Part shown: positions 1 to 13,000 of the stretch, piece by piece
How the letters are laid out: every line of letters starts with the position of its first letter
Position numbering within the stretch: the stretch's first letter is position 1
Assembly: GCF_036785885.1 (NCBI RefSeq)
Contig: NC_092323.1
Span: 11,478,501 to 11,542,500, forward strand
Origin: Coffea arabica
Lineage: Eukaryota > Streptophyta > Magnoliopsida > Gentianales > Rubiaceae
DNA: 64,000 nt
Reading direction: 5' to 3'
Made by a program: the position numbers and the translations under genes
Notes under the pieces: generated by a model
Seen by the model: the letters and a program-made list of their open reading frames with translations, nothing else
Told to the model about the DNA's origin: nothing
The model's database searches: none

Positions 1-120
1 CATCTCCCCACTCTTGCTGATTATATTAAAGATTTCGATGGCGATTTGCTGTTGAATACATGCATCTTCTTTCACATTCCACACGGGTTCTTTAGTGCTC
101 CTGCCGCCTATAGGCACCAT
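1..120 (-). other. possible partial coding exon running off the left edge
   Basis: Read on the minus strand, an ATG at 118-120 in a good context (GCCATGG) opens a frame that stays open for 40 codons to the window edge. It starts MVPIGGRSTKEPVWNVKEDA. The composition is protein-like (WNVKED, QQQIAIEIF), but I do not recognise a family. A CTATAG trinucleotide-AG just after the ATG could instead be a splice acceptor, which would make this an internal exon. It is short, so chance is a real alternative. Confidence 0.2.
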
Positions 121-1935
121 GGCTACCTACCCAATATCTCTGTCTTTGTCCTTGTTTTGTTGGTCTTAAGTCTGGTAATAAAATACTTTTGGATCCATCA
201 CAAAAGTTTTTTTTTAGATAATTTCCTTTTCCTTCAATATCTTTTTTTCTAGAAAAGAAGCAAAATTTTATTAATGAGATTATTAGAATTCGTCTAGTAT
301 CAATTGCTTTACAAAATGGTCGGAGGGAAATTTCAAAGAGATTAAATATGATTGGACATCTTTGCATGATGTGCTGATTTGTGCTCAATGTTTTCCTCCT
401 CTCTAGAAATACAAATTACATCCACTACATGTTGATGTAATACAGTAAAGCGAACATTCTCAATTATCGAATCTATAATATGTCTGAGAGAATGTCTTCA
501 GAACTGATATCGGTTTCCTCAAGTATCTTATTTTGAATAATTGAAATATTTAGACTAATGCCGGTTTGCCACCATCTTTTCGACCATTTCCGTTTAAATT
601 TTTCTATAATTTGTCATTTGGAATTAGGGCCCCCTCATAGAACGAAAAGCTACATAGGTACCATTTTGTGCTTTTGCATTGAAAAATATTTTGTGACATA
701 CACTTGCCGAAATAAAATTTTGAAGTGTCAGCGTATAAATCGTGAATAGTTTTTTCTCTCTCTTTTTTTTTTGTTGTCAAATTTCATATTATGAATGGTT
801 TTCTCAGTAATAAAGCTTTTATTTATTCGTTTATTTACCTATTTTGACAAACTTCTTGGCAGTAAAGCTCATATCTTAAAAGGCCGTGTGAACTAAATAA
901 ACCAAGCATTAAAAGGGCCAAATTTAGCCGAACGAGTCCAAGCAGACTACAGCAATTTCCAGTTTTCTAGTGTGCGACCCAATCAATTAATTGGAAGATC
1001 AATCGCACTAAGCCCAATACATTGACCCCGTCAGGCTATCTAGCTGGATTACTCCAATGACTTATGGGGAAAAAAATTAAAAAAGGAAGCAAAATAAACT
1101 AAAATGCGTTTTTTTTTGGTCCCTATAATTTACTCCAATGAGATAGTAGAAAACGTCATACTTTTTAAGCCCCTTTCAATTTATCTCCTACATTCCCTTT
1201 TTTTTTTCCTTTGCTAGAAAGTTCAATGAGCAAGATTATCCAATACATTGGTTTTCAACAATAAATAACATCTTAATCATACTAGCTTCCGTAAGCTTGA
1301 TCATAGAACAGAGACTTCTAGTAATTAAGAGTTACAAATGATGAAAGTAGCCAATCATTCTTGCAGTGTTGTGAAGAATCATCGAATGGCAATCGTGAAT
1401 AAGAAGAAATCAACTGCTTTGTTTCTCATCAAGAAGTGTAGCAACTCCTCATAAGAGGAGGAATGAGCCCACCGCCAAAAAAAAAAAAAAAAAAAAAATT
1501 AGAGACAGCATAGCCATGATGTGTAGATTCCTTTTTTTCATCTGCAGGAGAAATCTTTTACCTGTATAATACACGTCAATTACCTGTATAAAGTTCTTGA
1601 CAGAGCCTTTTTAAATCTACTATCCTTCTCAATTTCGGCAGAACTGCATCTTGAGCAAACCCGTGCAATTTCCACACCCATGAATTATCACAAGCCTAGA
1701 TATAGCTACCTAGCATGCATTTTCCACCTCAAGAAAATGTAACCACATATACAACTCGGAAAAGGTCCGCCCGCCCAGGAATAGATATCTTGAAGCTGTT
1801 TAGGCTGTTTGCTAGGAATACCCAGTTTTCTCCACCTATACAACACATTTCATCCAGTCTGAGGCTATTGTAAAAAAAGTCCTTGAGTTTTGATATCCAG
1901 ATATTCCTTTGGGATGAGCACAATGCGGCGCTTGA
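121..1935. other. intergenic, no gene seen
   Basis: AT-rich sequence with only short chance frames. It holds homopolymer runs (a run of about 23 A near 1477-1498) and T-rich stretches. The right part is expected to contain the 3' untranslated region of the PPR gene on the minus strand. No transposon ends or RNA gene were recognised. Confidence 0.5.
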
Positions 1936-3762
1936 TCATCTATTGTATCGTTTTGAGGTTTTACTTAAACTGGCAATCAGTGAAGAATAAGAGCCATAGT
2001 CAAGAATAAGCCCTTTCTCACTACGTAGTTTCTCATAATTGTCAGGGTTGCCATACTTGCAATGCCCATCCAATAGGATGTTAAAAGTAATGTCATCCGG
2101 AGCAACTCCTAGATTGAGCATTGCATGCAAGAGCATGTCAGCATTCTTCATCTGTCCCAGCTTGCACAAACCATTCATTAGCACATTGTAAATTATAATA
2201 CCAGGTATATGTCCATCACTCTGCATCACTTTCAGCAACTTGAAACCTTTCTTAACATCTCCCTTCTTACAAAATCCATCCATGACCATAGTAAACGTAG
2301 CATCATCAGGCTTCAAACCAACATTTAACATTTCCCTCAACATAATTTCTGCATCATTGATAAGCCGTTCTCTACAAAGGCCAGAAATAAGAGCTGTATA
2401 GGCAATATCATCAAGCTGAATTGCTTCACTTACCATGACATTCCTAATTTCTAATGCTGCTTCCAAATCACCCCCTTTACATAATCCATCAATAAGACTC
2501 GTATATGTAACTTTATCCGGCTTCAAACCTTTTCGTGTCATCTCTTCAACAAGACCCCTCGCTTTGCCCACATCTCCAGTCTTGCACAGCCCATCAACAA
2601 GCGTGTTATAAGTGATTAAATCAGGTTGCACTCCATCACTTAACATTTTCTGATAACCTTCCATTGCCAATCCAATCCTTCCATTCTTGCAATAACCCTT
2701 TATCAATGTAGTGTAAGTAACATGATTCGGAATTAAACCTTTCCCACACATCTCACCAAACAACTCATTTGCACCATCTATCTCACTCTCCCTACACAAT
2801 GTATTGATCAAAACACTATAAGTATAAACATCAGCCAATATTCCACTCTCCTCCATTACTCTCTTCAACCTGAGCCCCTCATTCAAACTACCCAACCTAC
2901 AGTACCCATTAATCAAAGTATTAAAACTAACTAAACTAGGCTTCAGACCCCTTTTCCCAATTTCATCAAAAACCAACTGGGCTTCCCTTATTTCACCTAT
3001 TTTACAAAATTTGTTCATCAAAATATTAAAACAGAACAAATCTGGTGGAAACCGAGCTTCCAAAATTTCCTTATAAAAGTCCCAAGCCAAAGCTGGAGAC
3101 TTTAACTTCATAAAATGATTAAGAATTCTCAAACAAGCCTCAAAAGGGATATGAAGTTGATGCTTCTTAATCAATCTATAACACTGCATTGCATCGTCAA
3201 AAAGGCCTAATTTCAAGTAAGCAATGATCAAACTGTTAAGAATCACATAAAGATTGGATCTTTGGCTACCTTTGGTCTTGAGAATTGCTGAAAAAACTGA
3301 GAAAGCCGAATTTTTGCCTTTTCTTGAAACAATAGTGTTGACAAGGTTGTGAACATATGGGAGCATTTTGTGGCTGCAGAGGAAGTGGACCATCGTGCAA
3401 TAGGAGAAAAGGGTGTGGCGATAGGGGGTGGGGTGTGAGGGAGAAGAGAGCCATGTGAAGAAAGAGTAGATGGAATCAGGGGAAATGGAATGAGGATTGG
3501 TGTTTATGAGGTTTATGATGTCCTGGGGTTTAAGAAAAGGGAGGAGGGTTTTGAGTGAGGTTTGAAGAGGTTTTTTTGGGGAGTTTATTATGGCTTCTGA
3601 GAGAGTTGTGAGAATTGGGTCTGATGAACCCTGAATTTGAGGTTGGCGGAGGGATTTTGGTGGCGCATACCAGGTGGTGGTGGTGGAGGTGGCGGCAGCG
3701 CTGGTGGAGAGATGGCGGAGGTGGGTTAGAGAGGATAAGGAGTGTTGGGGTGCTCCCGACAT
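1936..3762 (-). CDS. P-type pentatricopeptide repeat (PPR) protein
   Basis: Single-exon gene of 608 codons. I chose the ATG at 3760-3762. The frame continues upstream to about 4008 but has only a GTG there, and that extension is not protein-like. The N-terminus is Ser/Thr/Ala/Arg-rich with few acidic residues, which suggests an organelle targeting peptide, probably mitochondrial. From about residue 170 to the end there are tandem 35-residue PPR motifs. Nine clean P-type units occupy about residues 242-556, with two degenerate units before and one after. No E, DYW or SMR domain follows. P-type PPR proteins bind single-stranded organelle RNA and affect its stability, processing or translation. 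Length and layout resemble Arabidopsis At1g09680 (from memory). Lack of introns is normal for this family. Confidence 0.93.
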   Translation of the reverse strand: MSGAPQHSLSSLTHLRHLSTSAAATSTTTTWYAPPKSLRQPQIQGSSDPILTTLSEAIINSPKKPLQTSLKTLLPFLKPQDIINLINTNPHSISPDSIYSFFTWLSSPSHPTPYRHTLFSYCTMVHFLCSHKMLPYVHNLVNTIVSRKGKNSAFSVFSAILKTKGSQRSNLYVILNSLIIAYLKLGLFDDAMQCYRLIKKHQLHIPFEACLRILNHFMKLKSPALAWDFYKEILEARFPPDLFCFNILMNKFCKIGEIREAQLVFDEIGKRGLKPSLVSFNTLINGYCRLGSLNEGLRLKRVMEESGILADVYTYSVLINTLCRESEIDGANELFGEMCGKGLIPNHVTYTTLIKGYCKNGRIGLAMEGYQKMLSDGVQPDLITYNTLVDGLCKTGDVGKARGLVEEMTRKGLKPDKVTYTSLIDGLCKGGDLEAALEIRNVMVSEAIQLDDIAYTALISGLCRERLINDAEIMLREMLNVGLKPDDATFTMVMDGFCKKGDVKKGFKLLKVMQSDGHIPGIIIYNVLMNGLCKLGQMKNADMLLHAMLNLGVAPDDITFNILLDGHCKYGNPDNYEKLRSEKGLILDYGSYSSLIASLSKTSKRYNR

Positions 3763-4459
3763 CTGCCGTAGTGTCACGTGCTCAAGGTCATTGAAAGCAA
3801 AGTTAACAATTCCAAATTCTGCGCCTTTAAAGACAATGAGGATAAAGGCGTGGTATACACAAGAAAGAAAACCAAAACTTTCTCCATGAATTTGTCCGGG
3901 AAGCGTGGGGTCTAACCTTTTTTGTGCTGTTTGTGCCGTTGAGAATGGGCGCGTGAAGGGGATCCTATTACTACTAGTTACTGGCCCTGAAAGCGTAACT
4001 AGTTTCACGCTTTTGTGGAATTTGTGAACTTGGTACTAAGCTGGATAAAGCGTCGTGTTATTGGCTGAGGATTTCTGAACAAAAATTACAAATTTACGTT
4101 AGAACCGTTTAAAACAAATCATTGTAATAGCAAAGCCAGCCCAGAAGTACCTTACAAGTTGATGGAGCAAACTCCAGAAAAGCAAGAGATTTTACACTTT
4201 TTGTTTACTTCACAGTTTCACACTCCATTCAAAAAAATGATACCAATAGAGGAATTGAAAAACTTAAAAAAAAAAAAAAAAAAAGGTCCACCTCAATCAG
4301 ATCCATAACTAGCATACACTACTCGTACCACGCCTCAATGTACTGTTTCTGTTTTGAGCTTTTAATTCCAAGCCGACAACCAACTGAACATATCCAATCT
4401 CATCAATTTTGACTAGACATGGATGCCCCGTGTTCAGCAGCTAGAAGTTTTGACCTCCG
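3763..4459. other. PPR promoter/5' region and downstream flank of the next gene
   Basis: Lies between two minus-strand genes, so it should contain the PPR gene's 5' leader and promoter and the neighbour's 3' untranslated region. A run of about 19 A sits near 4266-4284. I see no clear TATA box and no further gene. Confidence 0.4.
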
Positions 4460-5119
4460 TTACCAATTTTTCCGGCCACCATGACTATATGCAATTTTAA
4501 AACTCCGACCATCCACGACATCATCTTTCCTCGAGCCACATACCGCCCCATACTTCATCCAAAACCCTCTTGAATTTTTGCGTTTCTGCTTACTTTTTCC
4601 CTCACTTGTGCCACTTTCTGATAACGACACAACTCTGTTATTAGCGCGATGATCACTGCCAAGAAAACTTTTTAAATACTCGGCTCGACTCGACTCTGCC
4701 ATATAGCGATCAAGTTCCTTCGATATCCTCTGGATTTCATAATCATCAAGAAGAGATATCTCGCTTTGTTTGCTACTAGCAGTAGAGAATGGACTAAGAG
4801 GAGCTGATGTTGGAGGTGAGAGACGATGTATAGGAGCTTCTTCAGACTCTTTCATGGCTTCAATCTTGTACCTTGATGGTTTAGGAGCTCTTTTAGGCAT
4901 TGCAAGATCGTACTCGCGCACTGCTCGGCCTTCAGATCCTGATCCATGTTGATACCATGCCCATGCTGCTGCCTTCACCAAAGCCAATTCATCAATGCTC
5001 CCTCTGCTACCCTTTCTTCTTTCCATCAAAGAAGCAACGCTATGGCGAAAGGGTTCTTCTGGAAATGGCCAGTTTTGCTTACTATTGGGGTCGGAATGGA
5101 ATGAAACACAAAGCTCCAC
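4460..5119 (-). CDS. plant-specific protein of unknown function (start uncertain)
   Basis: Open frame ending with a stop at 4460. The central part (SIDELALVKAAAWAWYQHGS, followed by RAPKPSRYKIEAMK) looks like a conserved plant protein block that I cannot tie to a named domain. The C-terminal half is Ser/Lys/Arg-rich and probably disordered or nuclear. The frame opens at 5119 with GTG, not ATG, and a stop (TAG) lies two codons further upstream. The first in-frame ATG is at 5024-5026 (MERRKGSRG), but the protein-like text starts before it (NWPFPEEPFRHSVASL). So either translation begins at 5026, or an upstream exon supplies the ATG through an acceptor such as CAATAG just before TATAGC. The predicted product is basic, with no signal peptide or membrane segment. 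Confidence 0.7.
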   Translation of the reverse strand: MELCVSFHSDPNSKQNWPFPEEPFRHSVASLMERRKGSRGSIDELALVKAAAWAWYQHGSGSEGRAVREYDLAMPKRAPKPSRYKIEAMKESEEAPIHRLSPPTSAPLSPFSTASSKQSEISLLDDYEIQRISKELDRYMAESSRAEYLKSFLGSDHRANNRVVSLSESGTSEGKSKQKRKNSRGFWMKYGAVCGSRKDDVVDGRSFKIAYSHGGRKNW

Positions 5120-7008
5120 GCTATACTATTGGGAATGTGTTGGTTATGCGCTTCAACCATTCGAACAATAATATGTCTCTTTCAGAAAATGAAAGTAACG
5201 TAGGTATGTCATACTGTCATGGAAGTAATGAAGGCCGTAGGATAATTCGTTACATGAATCGTAATAATAGAGTCGCTATATGTCTAGTTGTGGAGCTGAT
5301 GTCAGGCTTGAATGTCCATTTAATTCAATGTGTCGCTAGGGGTCCATTCCATTACAAGGACTGTTTTAAATTTTGGTGAGAAATAGAATATTTAACCGGG
5401 TGAAACTGGAAACAAGAGAATTGGTCCCTTAATTTATAATTCCCAGTTGTGGCAATTTATTGTTTAGACGTATAAAAGACTTTATCTATTCACCAAAATA
5501 GATTACATATGAAGTCCGGGTGACAGGGAAGATCTTCATCATGTTCATATTGCTAGAAAGAGTCAGCCAGGCTGGTCATCCCATTCCGCCTCTTTTTTTT
5601 TTTTTTTTTTTAAATTAAAGTTTGAATGGTTTCGATTTCGACCACCACCATGAATCAAGATATACTTTCAATCTACACAGCGATATAAAAATTCATAATC
5701 TTGTATTCACATCTCCTTACCAACTGAGTCAACTTGTATTCGTGTTCTGTTCAGCTTTTGCATATTTACTAGTAGAAGGAAAAACAAGGTTGCGTGCGTT
5801 CAGTTGATTTGTTCAAGCCAGATTTGTTGTTGAATACGTTACTTCTAAAAATCAAATGCTTTGAACTGTTTACACATGCCCTGCAGGTTTGAAATTTTAC
5901 ACTTAATTATGTACGTACATTGGTTGAAATATTATTGGTTGAGCCGGTTATCCATGATGCTTTAATGAAACTTCAGAAGAACTTTAGACTTCGACACTTT
6001 TTCTCCAAAATTATGATGATACTTTTGGATCTTCCCTATGATAATCTGGTGGTGGTTGAATTCTGGCACGGCACGGCACGGCGGCGGCGGGGCATTTGTT
6101 TAAGCTTCCACCCGTTGCAATATTTGTGATTTGGATCTTCCACCCGTAGCAGTTTTATGACTGTTGTTTACTTGTTTTTGTGGTGCTTGGTCATGTCATC
6201 TAATCCAACCATACCATTGACGTATCTACTATTAGAAGAAGAAAAAGTATTGGATAATCACTTGATAACAAAAATTCTTTTCCCTTGGATTGCAGTAGTG
6301 TTGCTTGCAGTCCTTATACTAATACTATTATGACTAGATACTTTATCGGAACTTGCAACTATTCTGAATCAGCGATCAAGCACTTTTTCGTGTAATCCCA
6401 CTATGCAAAAGTTGGCCGATAACAAATCGGAAAAGGTTGCATTAATTTGGTTGTTTCTCTTAATTAAATATGCCAACACTGAAGTAATAAATTTGTCCTT
6501 GATCTCTAGCTTTTTGAACTCTGTAGCTGCAAAAATATATCACCTATTAGCACCATCTGTAAAAGCATATTCATTACCATGTATGCTACAAGATATGCAT
6601 TCTTTCATGTGTGTGCTCTCTCTTTTCTACTTGGAAGCTATTGTTTGTTATATTTTCTTTATCTTCTGCTTTCATGGGAAAAATGTTAAAATGAGCATAA
6701 GCTGGAGAGCTCTGGAATTTCAGTCACCATGTACTTCACATTCTGAGTAAAAATATCTGTACAGAATACCTATCGAAGCAAACCCTGTAAACCTTCAAAA
6801 GAATAGGAATCAAAACTACCAATTGCAATTGAGCTACAAAAGCAAAACTGCGGAAATCCAACAAAGAGAACTATACGCACGTTGTGCGTTCTTTTTAGCT
6901 GAACAGCTAGCACAATTCTGAGGACTTCAACTGCATGTTAAACTCTGCTGGAACATTCTTTGAATCTGCAGATGCCAGTGACTGAACTTACATCATGTAC
7001 AAACAAAT
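5120..7008. other. intergenic, no gene seen
   Basis: Should contain the promoter of the unknown minus-strand gene on the left and the 3' untranslated region of the TPR gene on the right. There is a run of about 22 T near 5589-5610 and a short GGCAC/GGCGG-rich patch near 6063-6090. The open frames here (for example 6403-6750) have no recognisable protein features. Confidence 0.45.
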
Positions 7009-10000
7009 TTAACTTCTACGTTTTCTGGTGGCTGAAATTTCAACTTCTACATGCTTGATTTCGTCTTTCAACTCTTCCAAAGCAGCCTTTCCGGATTGCT
7101 TAACGCTTGCTGTTGAGTTATCATTTATCAAAGCGAGTAGATGCTTCAAGCACGAGAGGTACTCGGTTTTTACCTCAGGAGAACTAGACAAGGACGTCTC
7201 GGTGCCAAACTGCAAAGAAAAACCATACTGCCTTAAACAATTACTGCCAAACAGGGAGTGACAATCTCTTCATGTGAGGTCAAAAAAAAAAAAAGATGAT
7301 CTCTTCAGCCATTGTCAGGATTAGACCTCATTCACATGCAACTAGGATCAGCAAGATGAGTCAAAAGGAGGTCAACAGGAAAGGCATGAGCTACAGTAGA
7401 AATGGTAAATTATATCATAAAAGGAAGAGCAAATGTAATGCAGAAAAGCTCTCCCCGCTAGTGACCCATGAATTTGGATTAAAGAAGGATTATAGGAGGA
7501 TAAGGTTCTGGGTTTTGTACCCTAAAAGTGTATTGTGGTTTGATTGTTAATTTTTTTTTTTTTTAATTTAAACTGTCAAACCAGCTGGGGAGATGCATCG
7601 CTGAATCTTCGTATGCTCTGAGAAGATTGTGTTCCATGATGCATCATGTTGTCTGCTGAGTGGAGAATAACGTTGTAAGTTGCAAAAGAAGAAAAAGAAA
7701 AGCCATATGTGATAGGAGGAGACCGGGAAGCCGATTTCTTAGTATGACTTCAAAGTCATTTCAAACTTATAAAAGCTTCAATATTTTCTAATTTAGTAAA
7801 AATATAACAAAAATATTTGGTAAAAATATAACAAAAATATTGTAAATAATCCAATATCTGCAGCTGTATGACGATTTTTTATGTGTAAGGGAACACATCC
7901 AAACAACTAATTTCTGGAAAGGGAGAGCAAAATCAACCTGACAAGGATCTATAATCCATTTTGGACATACCTCCTTAAAAGTAGACATGCATTCGTGAAG
8001 AATTTTCTCAGCCTCAAAGACAGGACGATCTTCATCCTGTTTCAGCAAATAGAACTTAAGAATGATTAAACTGCACTAAGAATTTTCAAAACCAGAACAT
8101 AGTAGAGAATTTCAGGATTAAATCCTACAGAGATAATATGAAAAGAACATCCAGAAGATTGTGAAATTTCAGCTGGATATAAGCATAAAATTAATCTTTC
8201 TAAAAGTATATTGTCCATTATGGTCAAGCTGCTTTATAATGTATGCCCACTCAAGCTCCAATTGATCAGAGAGATGCAGTAGTGAATTGGTAAGGAAGAT
8301 AGAGAAGATCAAAAACAAGGGCATCAAGTGCTATATATTTGCTTTCTGTTGGTCATTTTCTTAATAGCCTTCTCATTATGACAAAATTACCACAATAACC
8401 ACCATAAGCAGTAACAAGAATTTGCACAAAACCCCCATAAGAAGCATGTTTTGCTACAATGAGGTCAAAGAAACGTCCATGGTACTACCAACGCAATTAC
8501 AAACATTACCATATTCATAATAATTCAGACATCAGAAATGACTGGAAAAAAATGATGAATTGATAATATTTGATTATCAAATCTGATGAGAAAATGAAAA
8601 GGTATAACATCTGATCTGAGAAAATAAAAATAGTAATTCTTCCATCAATTCCATTTTATCAGAGCAGATTTGTTCCTGAGTATGTGAAGAAGTAACAGAT
8701 GCTTAAGACTTGGACATCCAAAATATTTGTAACCTGAATTGGATGCTGTACTTCTAGTTCAGATTTGTTCCAATCTGATGGCCAGGTATCTCAGAGGAAT
8801 CCTTTATTCTAATGACCTACCTTATTATATTTGAGAATATAAAATAATCTTATCAACCCACAGTATTCCATTTTACGAGATCCACACTTCATCTTATCTA
8901 TCAAATTTATTCAATTTTTTATTAAAGGTAAAGTATCACACTTAATGTTTCACCAAAAGGTCATCAATTTCATTGATTTTTCAGGGAGCTGCAAACACTG
9001 ACCATAGACTCCTGCAGTTCTAGCTTGGTGATCTCCAATGATGCAAGTGCATTAAGTGACTGCAACTGCAGCAAAATTCACCAGCAATTGTAGTTAGAAT
9101 CACATAAAAGTCCCTTGATCCAGAACAGCAAGTATTGCAAAGCACATATCAGTATATTTCTGCAAACCAAACTTAGTGTATGAACTCATATAACGTTAGA
9201 TAAAACATAATTGACTAAGCTTTTCCAAATCAAACCAAGTCAAACGCATTAAGAAAACAGAGGTCAGCTGATTGAACTGAAACCTCGTGTAACCTTCATG
9301 TTATACAATGAAATTTGTTAATTCAATTGAGTTAAAAATAAGTTTAGTAGATCTCGAGCAAATCTAAGTAAGTATTTCGAAGTAACTTGAGCAGAGCTTT
9401 CCCCAGTACCTACAGGGAAGCATTTTCCTCTTTTCTATTTAAGAAATTCAGCAATCTTGATAGACCTTATCCATCTCTTTTACCACCCGTTTAAGAGCTT
9501 TTCAATCTTAGATAAAGCATCTGCACTGAAGCGATGTGCAACTAAACTAAAGTGGTTTAAATTTCTTTTCATTGAAATTGGATAGATCTTCAAGATGTTT
9601 CTTTCCAGAATTTTGATCTTCTGAACCAATTGACCTGTCAATAATTCTAGCTGTAAATACCATTAGAGGTATAACCATCACAAAAGGAAATAGAAAAAAG
9701 ATGTCTGCTTAAAGAACATACATCAATGAAAAGCAGAATCAATAGCAAAAAGAAAATGTCAAACTTGTCCGTATGAAAATATGAGAGAAGAATACTACAT
9801 GAAAATGATTGTGAGTTTGTGACAATCAAAGTTCCTTGAACCAAAAGAATGAGATAAAGAAAAAGATAAGCATCAAGAGAGCCCCAAAACTGATGAATGT
9901 TTGAGAAGGTTACAATATTCCACCCAAGATTTTTTTTTTTATTTGCACACAAGAAAACCTGCAAACAATAAGGAAACTCACAAGTATTAACATTGCTGAA

Positions 10001-13000
10001 TGCTCATTTTTGGCAATGTTTCGGACCACTCCATGGGGCTGCTGGTTTCTATTCTGCTTTCTTAATTGAACCAGAACTTTTCGAGCTACCCTATTATTCA
10101 CAGATCAAAGATGGGAAAGGAGAGGATCAAAAGAGTGAAATGTTCCATAAAATGTATTCCACTATCAAACACACGAGATTTACAAGAAAGATTACCACCA
10201 AATAAGAAAACTTGCCTAATACTGCTTCTGTCCAAGATCATAATGATCTAAGAAGCTATACCACTTTTCTGAGTTAAATAGTTAAAGATCCACTGAACCA
10301 TCTCACAATTTCTTTTAGTGTATACATGTAGTCTGCAGAAATAAGTTCTGTTCATATGATCCTCAACATTTATACTTCCTCATTTCAATTAATTGTTTAC
10401 CAAAAAAACATTCAACATTAAACCTGGTCCTTTTATATATTGCACAATCTTTTTCTAGCTTAAGCCGAGACACTAGGAGAATACTAAACTTACAATCCCT
10501 AATTTAGTGCTTCAAACTTTCCTCAAAATGAACATTGATGTTCTTCCAAAAAAAGTTTGATGTTACTGTATTAAGACTCCCAATAGAATGTCAAAACATC
10601 AAAAACATATCAATAATTATATCGCCTTGAGGGCAGCTACAGTTAACTTGCTCATCCATGATTACTAGGCCACTAAGACGAGCCTAAAACTCATGGATTA
10701 AGAACTTCTTATGGGCCACACTGGACAATATTTGAATATCTTGAAAATGAGAAAGAACCAAAACCAAAATAGCATAAAGAATTAAACTGAGTTGACACTC
10801 TCATCTCAGCATCATTGAAGAGCCAATTAACATATATCAAAAGCTATACTGCTAAAGCACACAGCCCCCAACGAAAATTTAGTTTCTACAATCCAAAGAG
10901 AACATTAAATGTGTGAAGTAAACAAGATCAAGATATATTGAACAGACCTTATTGAATTACTTAAAAGGCCTTTTGCCCTCTCCAGCTCTTCCACTGCTTG
11001 AGGAACATTTTTCTTCCTTAGCTGGTTAGACTTGAGCGTTTTCACCCTAGCAATGTAGAGCATATTTGCAGCAGTCTGCATGTGAACCAAATTAATCATC
11101 TTAGTTGAGATCATGTTTCTTGTTCTTTCTTCTTTTTCTTTCAACTGGGATAAGTTAGGCAGCAGCAACTATGTTCCCACCCAACTTTGTTGATTCATAA
11201 AATAGTTGCCAAAGTTAACCAATCAATCAGGCTTCATGAGGTAATTAAAGGAATAAGTTCGTTGTTATAGGAAATTCCAATGTTTCCAGCCTTCAAGATA
11301 AGCAGACTTTTCAATTAGAAAGAACCGCTAAAAATTGACAACTACAGGGGTGGACAATGTCAGTGTTTTTTGTTGACACAAACCTCAATATGGTCTTCAG
11401 GAAGTAAGGTTTTTCTGGCATCAAGACATCTGCCATGTAAATTGATGCATTAAACATTTTTGCAAATGGAATTAGTAAACTTGACAAACTTCTGTCTTTG
11501 ATATATGAAATTCACCTTTCTAAGAGCTCTTCTGCTTCCTTTAAGTTTACAACTGATTGAAGAGTCAGGGCAAGGCGTTCTGCAGCAATTACAGTATCCA
11601 AGGAAGCCCAACCCTAAGAAATAGGCTACTTGTTATGCATGTATCGTGTACATGATGACCAGAAAAAAATGGAATACATAAGTACAGAAAAAAGGTAGCA
11701 GCAATAAGACATATCAAGAAAAACGAGTGTAGTGCATACAACCAAGATCAGATCAAAGCCAAAATACAATAGTAACACGAAGATTGTGAAGGCAGCTAAA
11801 CATCAGCAGCTGCAATTGGTATGACATCTGATGGAAAGAGCACATAACACAATGAAGCATTGTTGGGGTTCAGTCACAGAAAATGAGAAAACGTTTCTTC
11901 CCATTGGACAATTTCAATGTGTCCATATCTTGATAAGAATAACTTGTTTGAAGCAAAGGGACAATATACAGCGAGAGACTTACTGTAACATGAAGAAATT
12001 CAAGTTCTTGAAAAGAAGAAGAAAAAGTGAAAGTGTGCAGGGAGTTGCGAAAAGAAGCTATCTGAGCTGTCCACGTTGATACTGTGGGCACTGTTGGCAC
12101 AAAAAATCGGCTTATGAAGGAGACTTCAACCATCAGCCACGCTACTACCCTATTTTGTGATTGCATTTCAATTCAGCTGATTTGAAACACCAAGGTTGTT
12201 GATTTTCTATATGCATCCTCAATTTTGTATTCATTCATGAAGAGATATAATCCAGAAGGCTATTTATGACCATCCCGTCCCATCGTGAATACCATTCAGC
12301 AACTGGGAAAAGCTATAGAAAATCCCAGCCAGTTGTAAAAACAACTATTCAGCGAGTATCATTTCCACTTCACTAGAAAAGCTAAAGTATAACCAAACAA
12401 CACCAAATGAGACAGATTCTTGACTAGAGTTTGAATAAGTAGTAAAGACAGAAAAAGGAACATGCAATACCTTTGATAATTCCATCATGTGTAAGATCTT
12501 TCTCTGTATATTCTCAGCTTCTGCAATTTGGTTGGACATTATGTAGATCTACAAACCCAAAAAAAAAAAATCTTATTGAAGGGCTTTCAATGATTCCGCA
12601 TGAGATAATCAGGATACAGGATCCTGTTACATCCACAAAGCAACTGAATATATGCACAACATAAAAGAAGGAAAATGAAGGACTGAATACAATTATGCAC
12701 GTAAAGTAGATGAGCATCTTTGAAGAACTGAACATGGTTTAGGCAGAGGCAAGCAAATGGTTGAGGTAACAAGCTAAAGCAAAATCTTAGGATAATTATG
12801 TTTATCTGTTCTGTCTGCTTACGTCATTGTCTTCACAATCAACAGCCTAATCAAGAGCTTAAGAATAAACTGAACAATTTTCAAAAACAGAATATATTTA
12901 CTGAAACTCCTTGAAAGACCTTCTATCTAGATTTAAGATATTTATAAAATTAAAAAAAAAAAAAGAGCAGGTAGCTGACACCATAGGAACAATAATAGAC

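Noticed and set aside
1477..1498. Long poly(A) run as a retroposon tail
   Set aside because: No target duplication or element body could be defined next to it; similar runs are frequent in the window.
3763..4008. Upstream extension of the PPR frame to 4008
   Set aside because: It would start at GTG, the segment lacks targeting or PPR character, and the ATG at 3762 gives a normal length and a transit-like N-terminus.
6403..6750. 115-codon plus-strand frame
   Set aside because: Hydrophobic, low-complexity translation of AT-rich DNA with no family signature; it lies in the TPR 3' flank.
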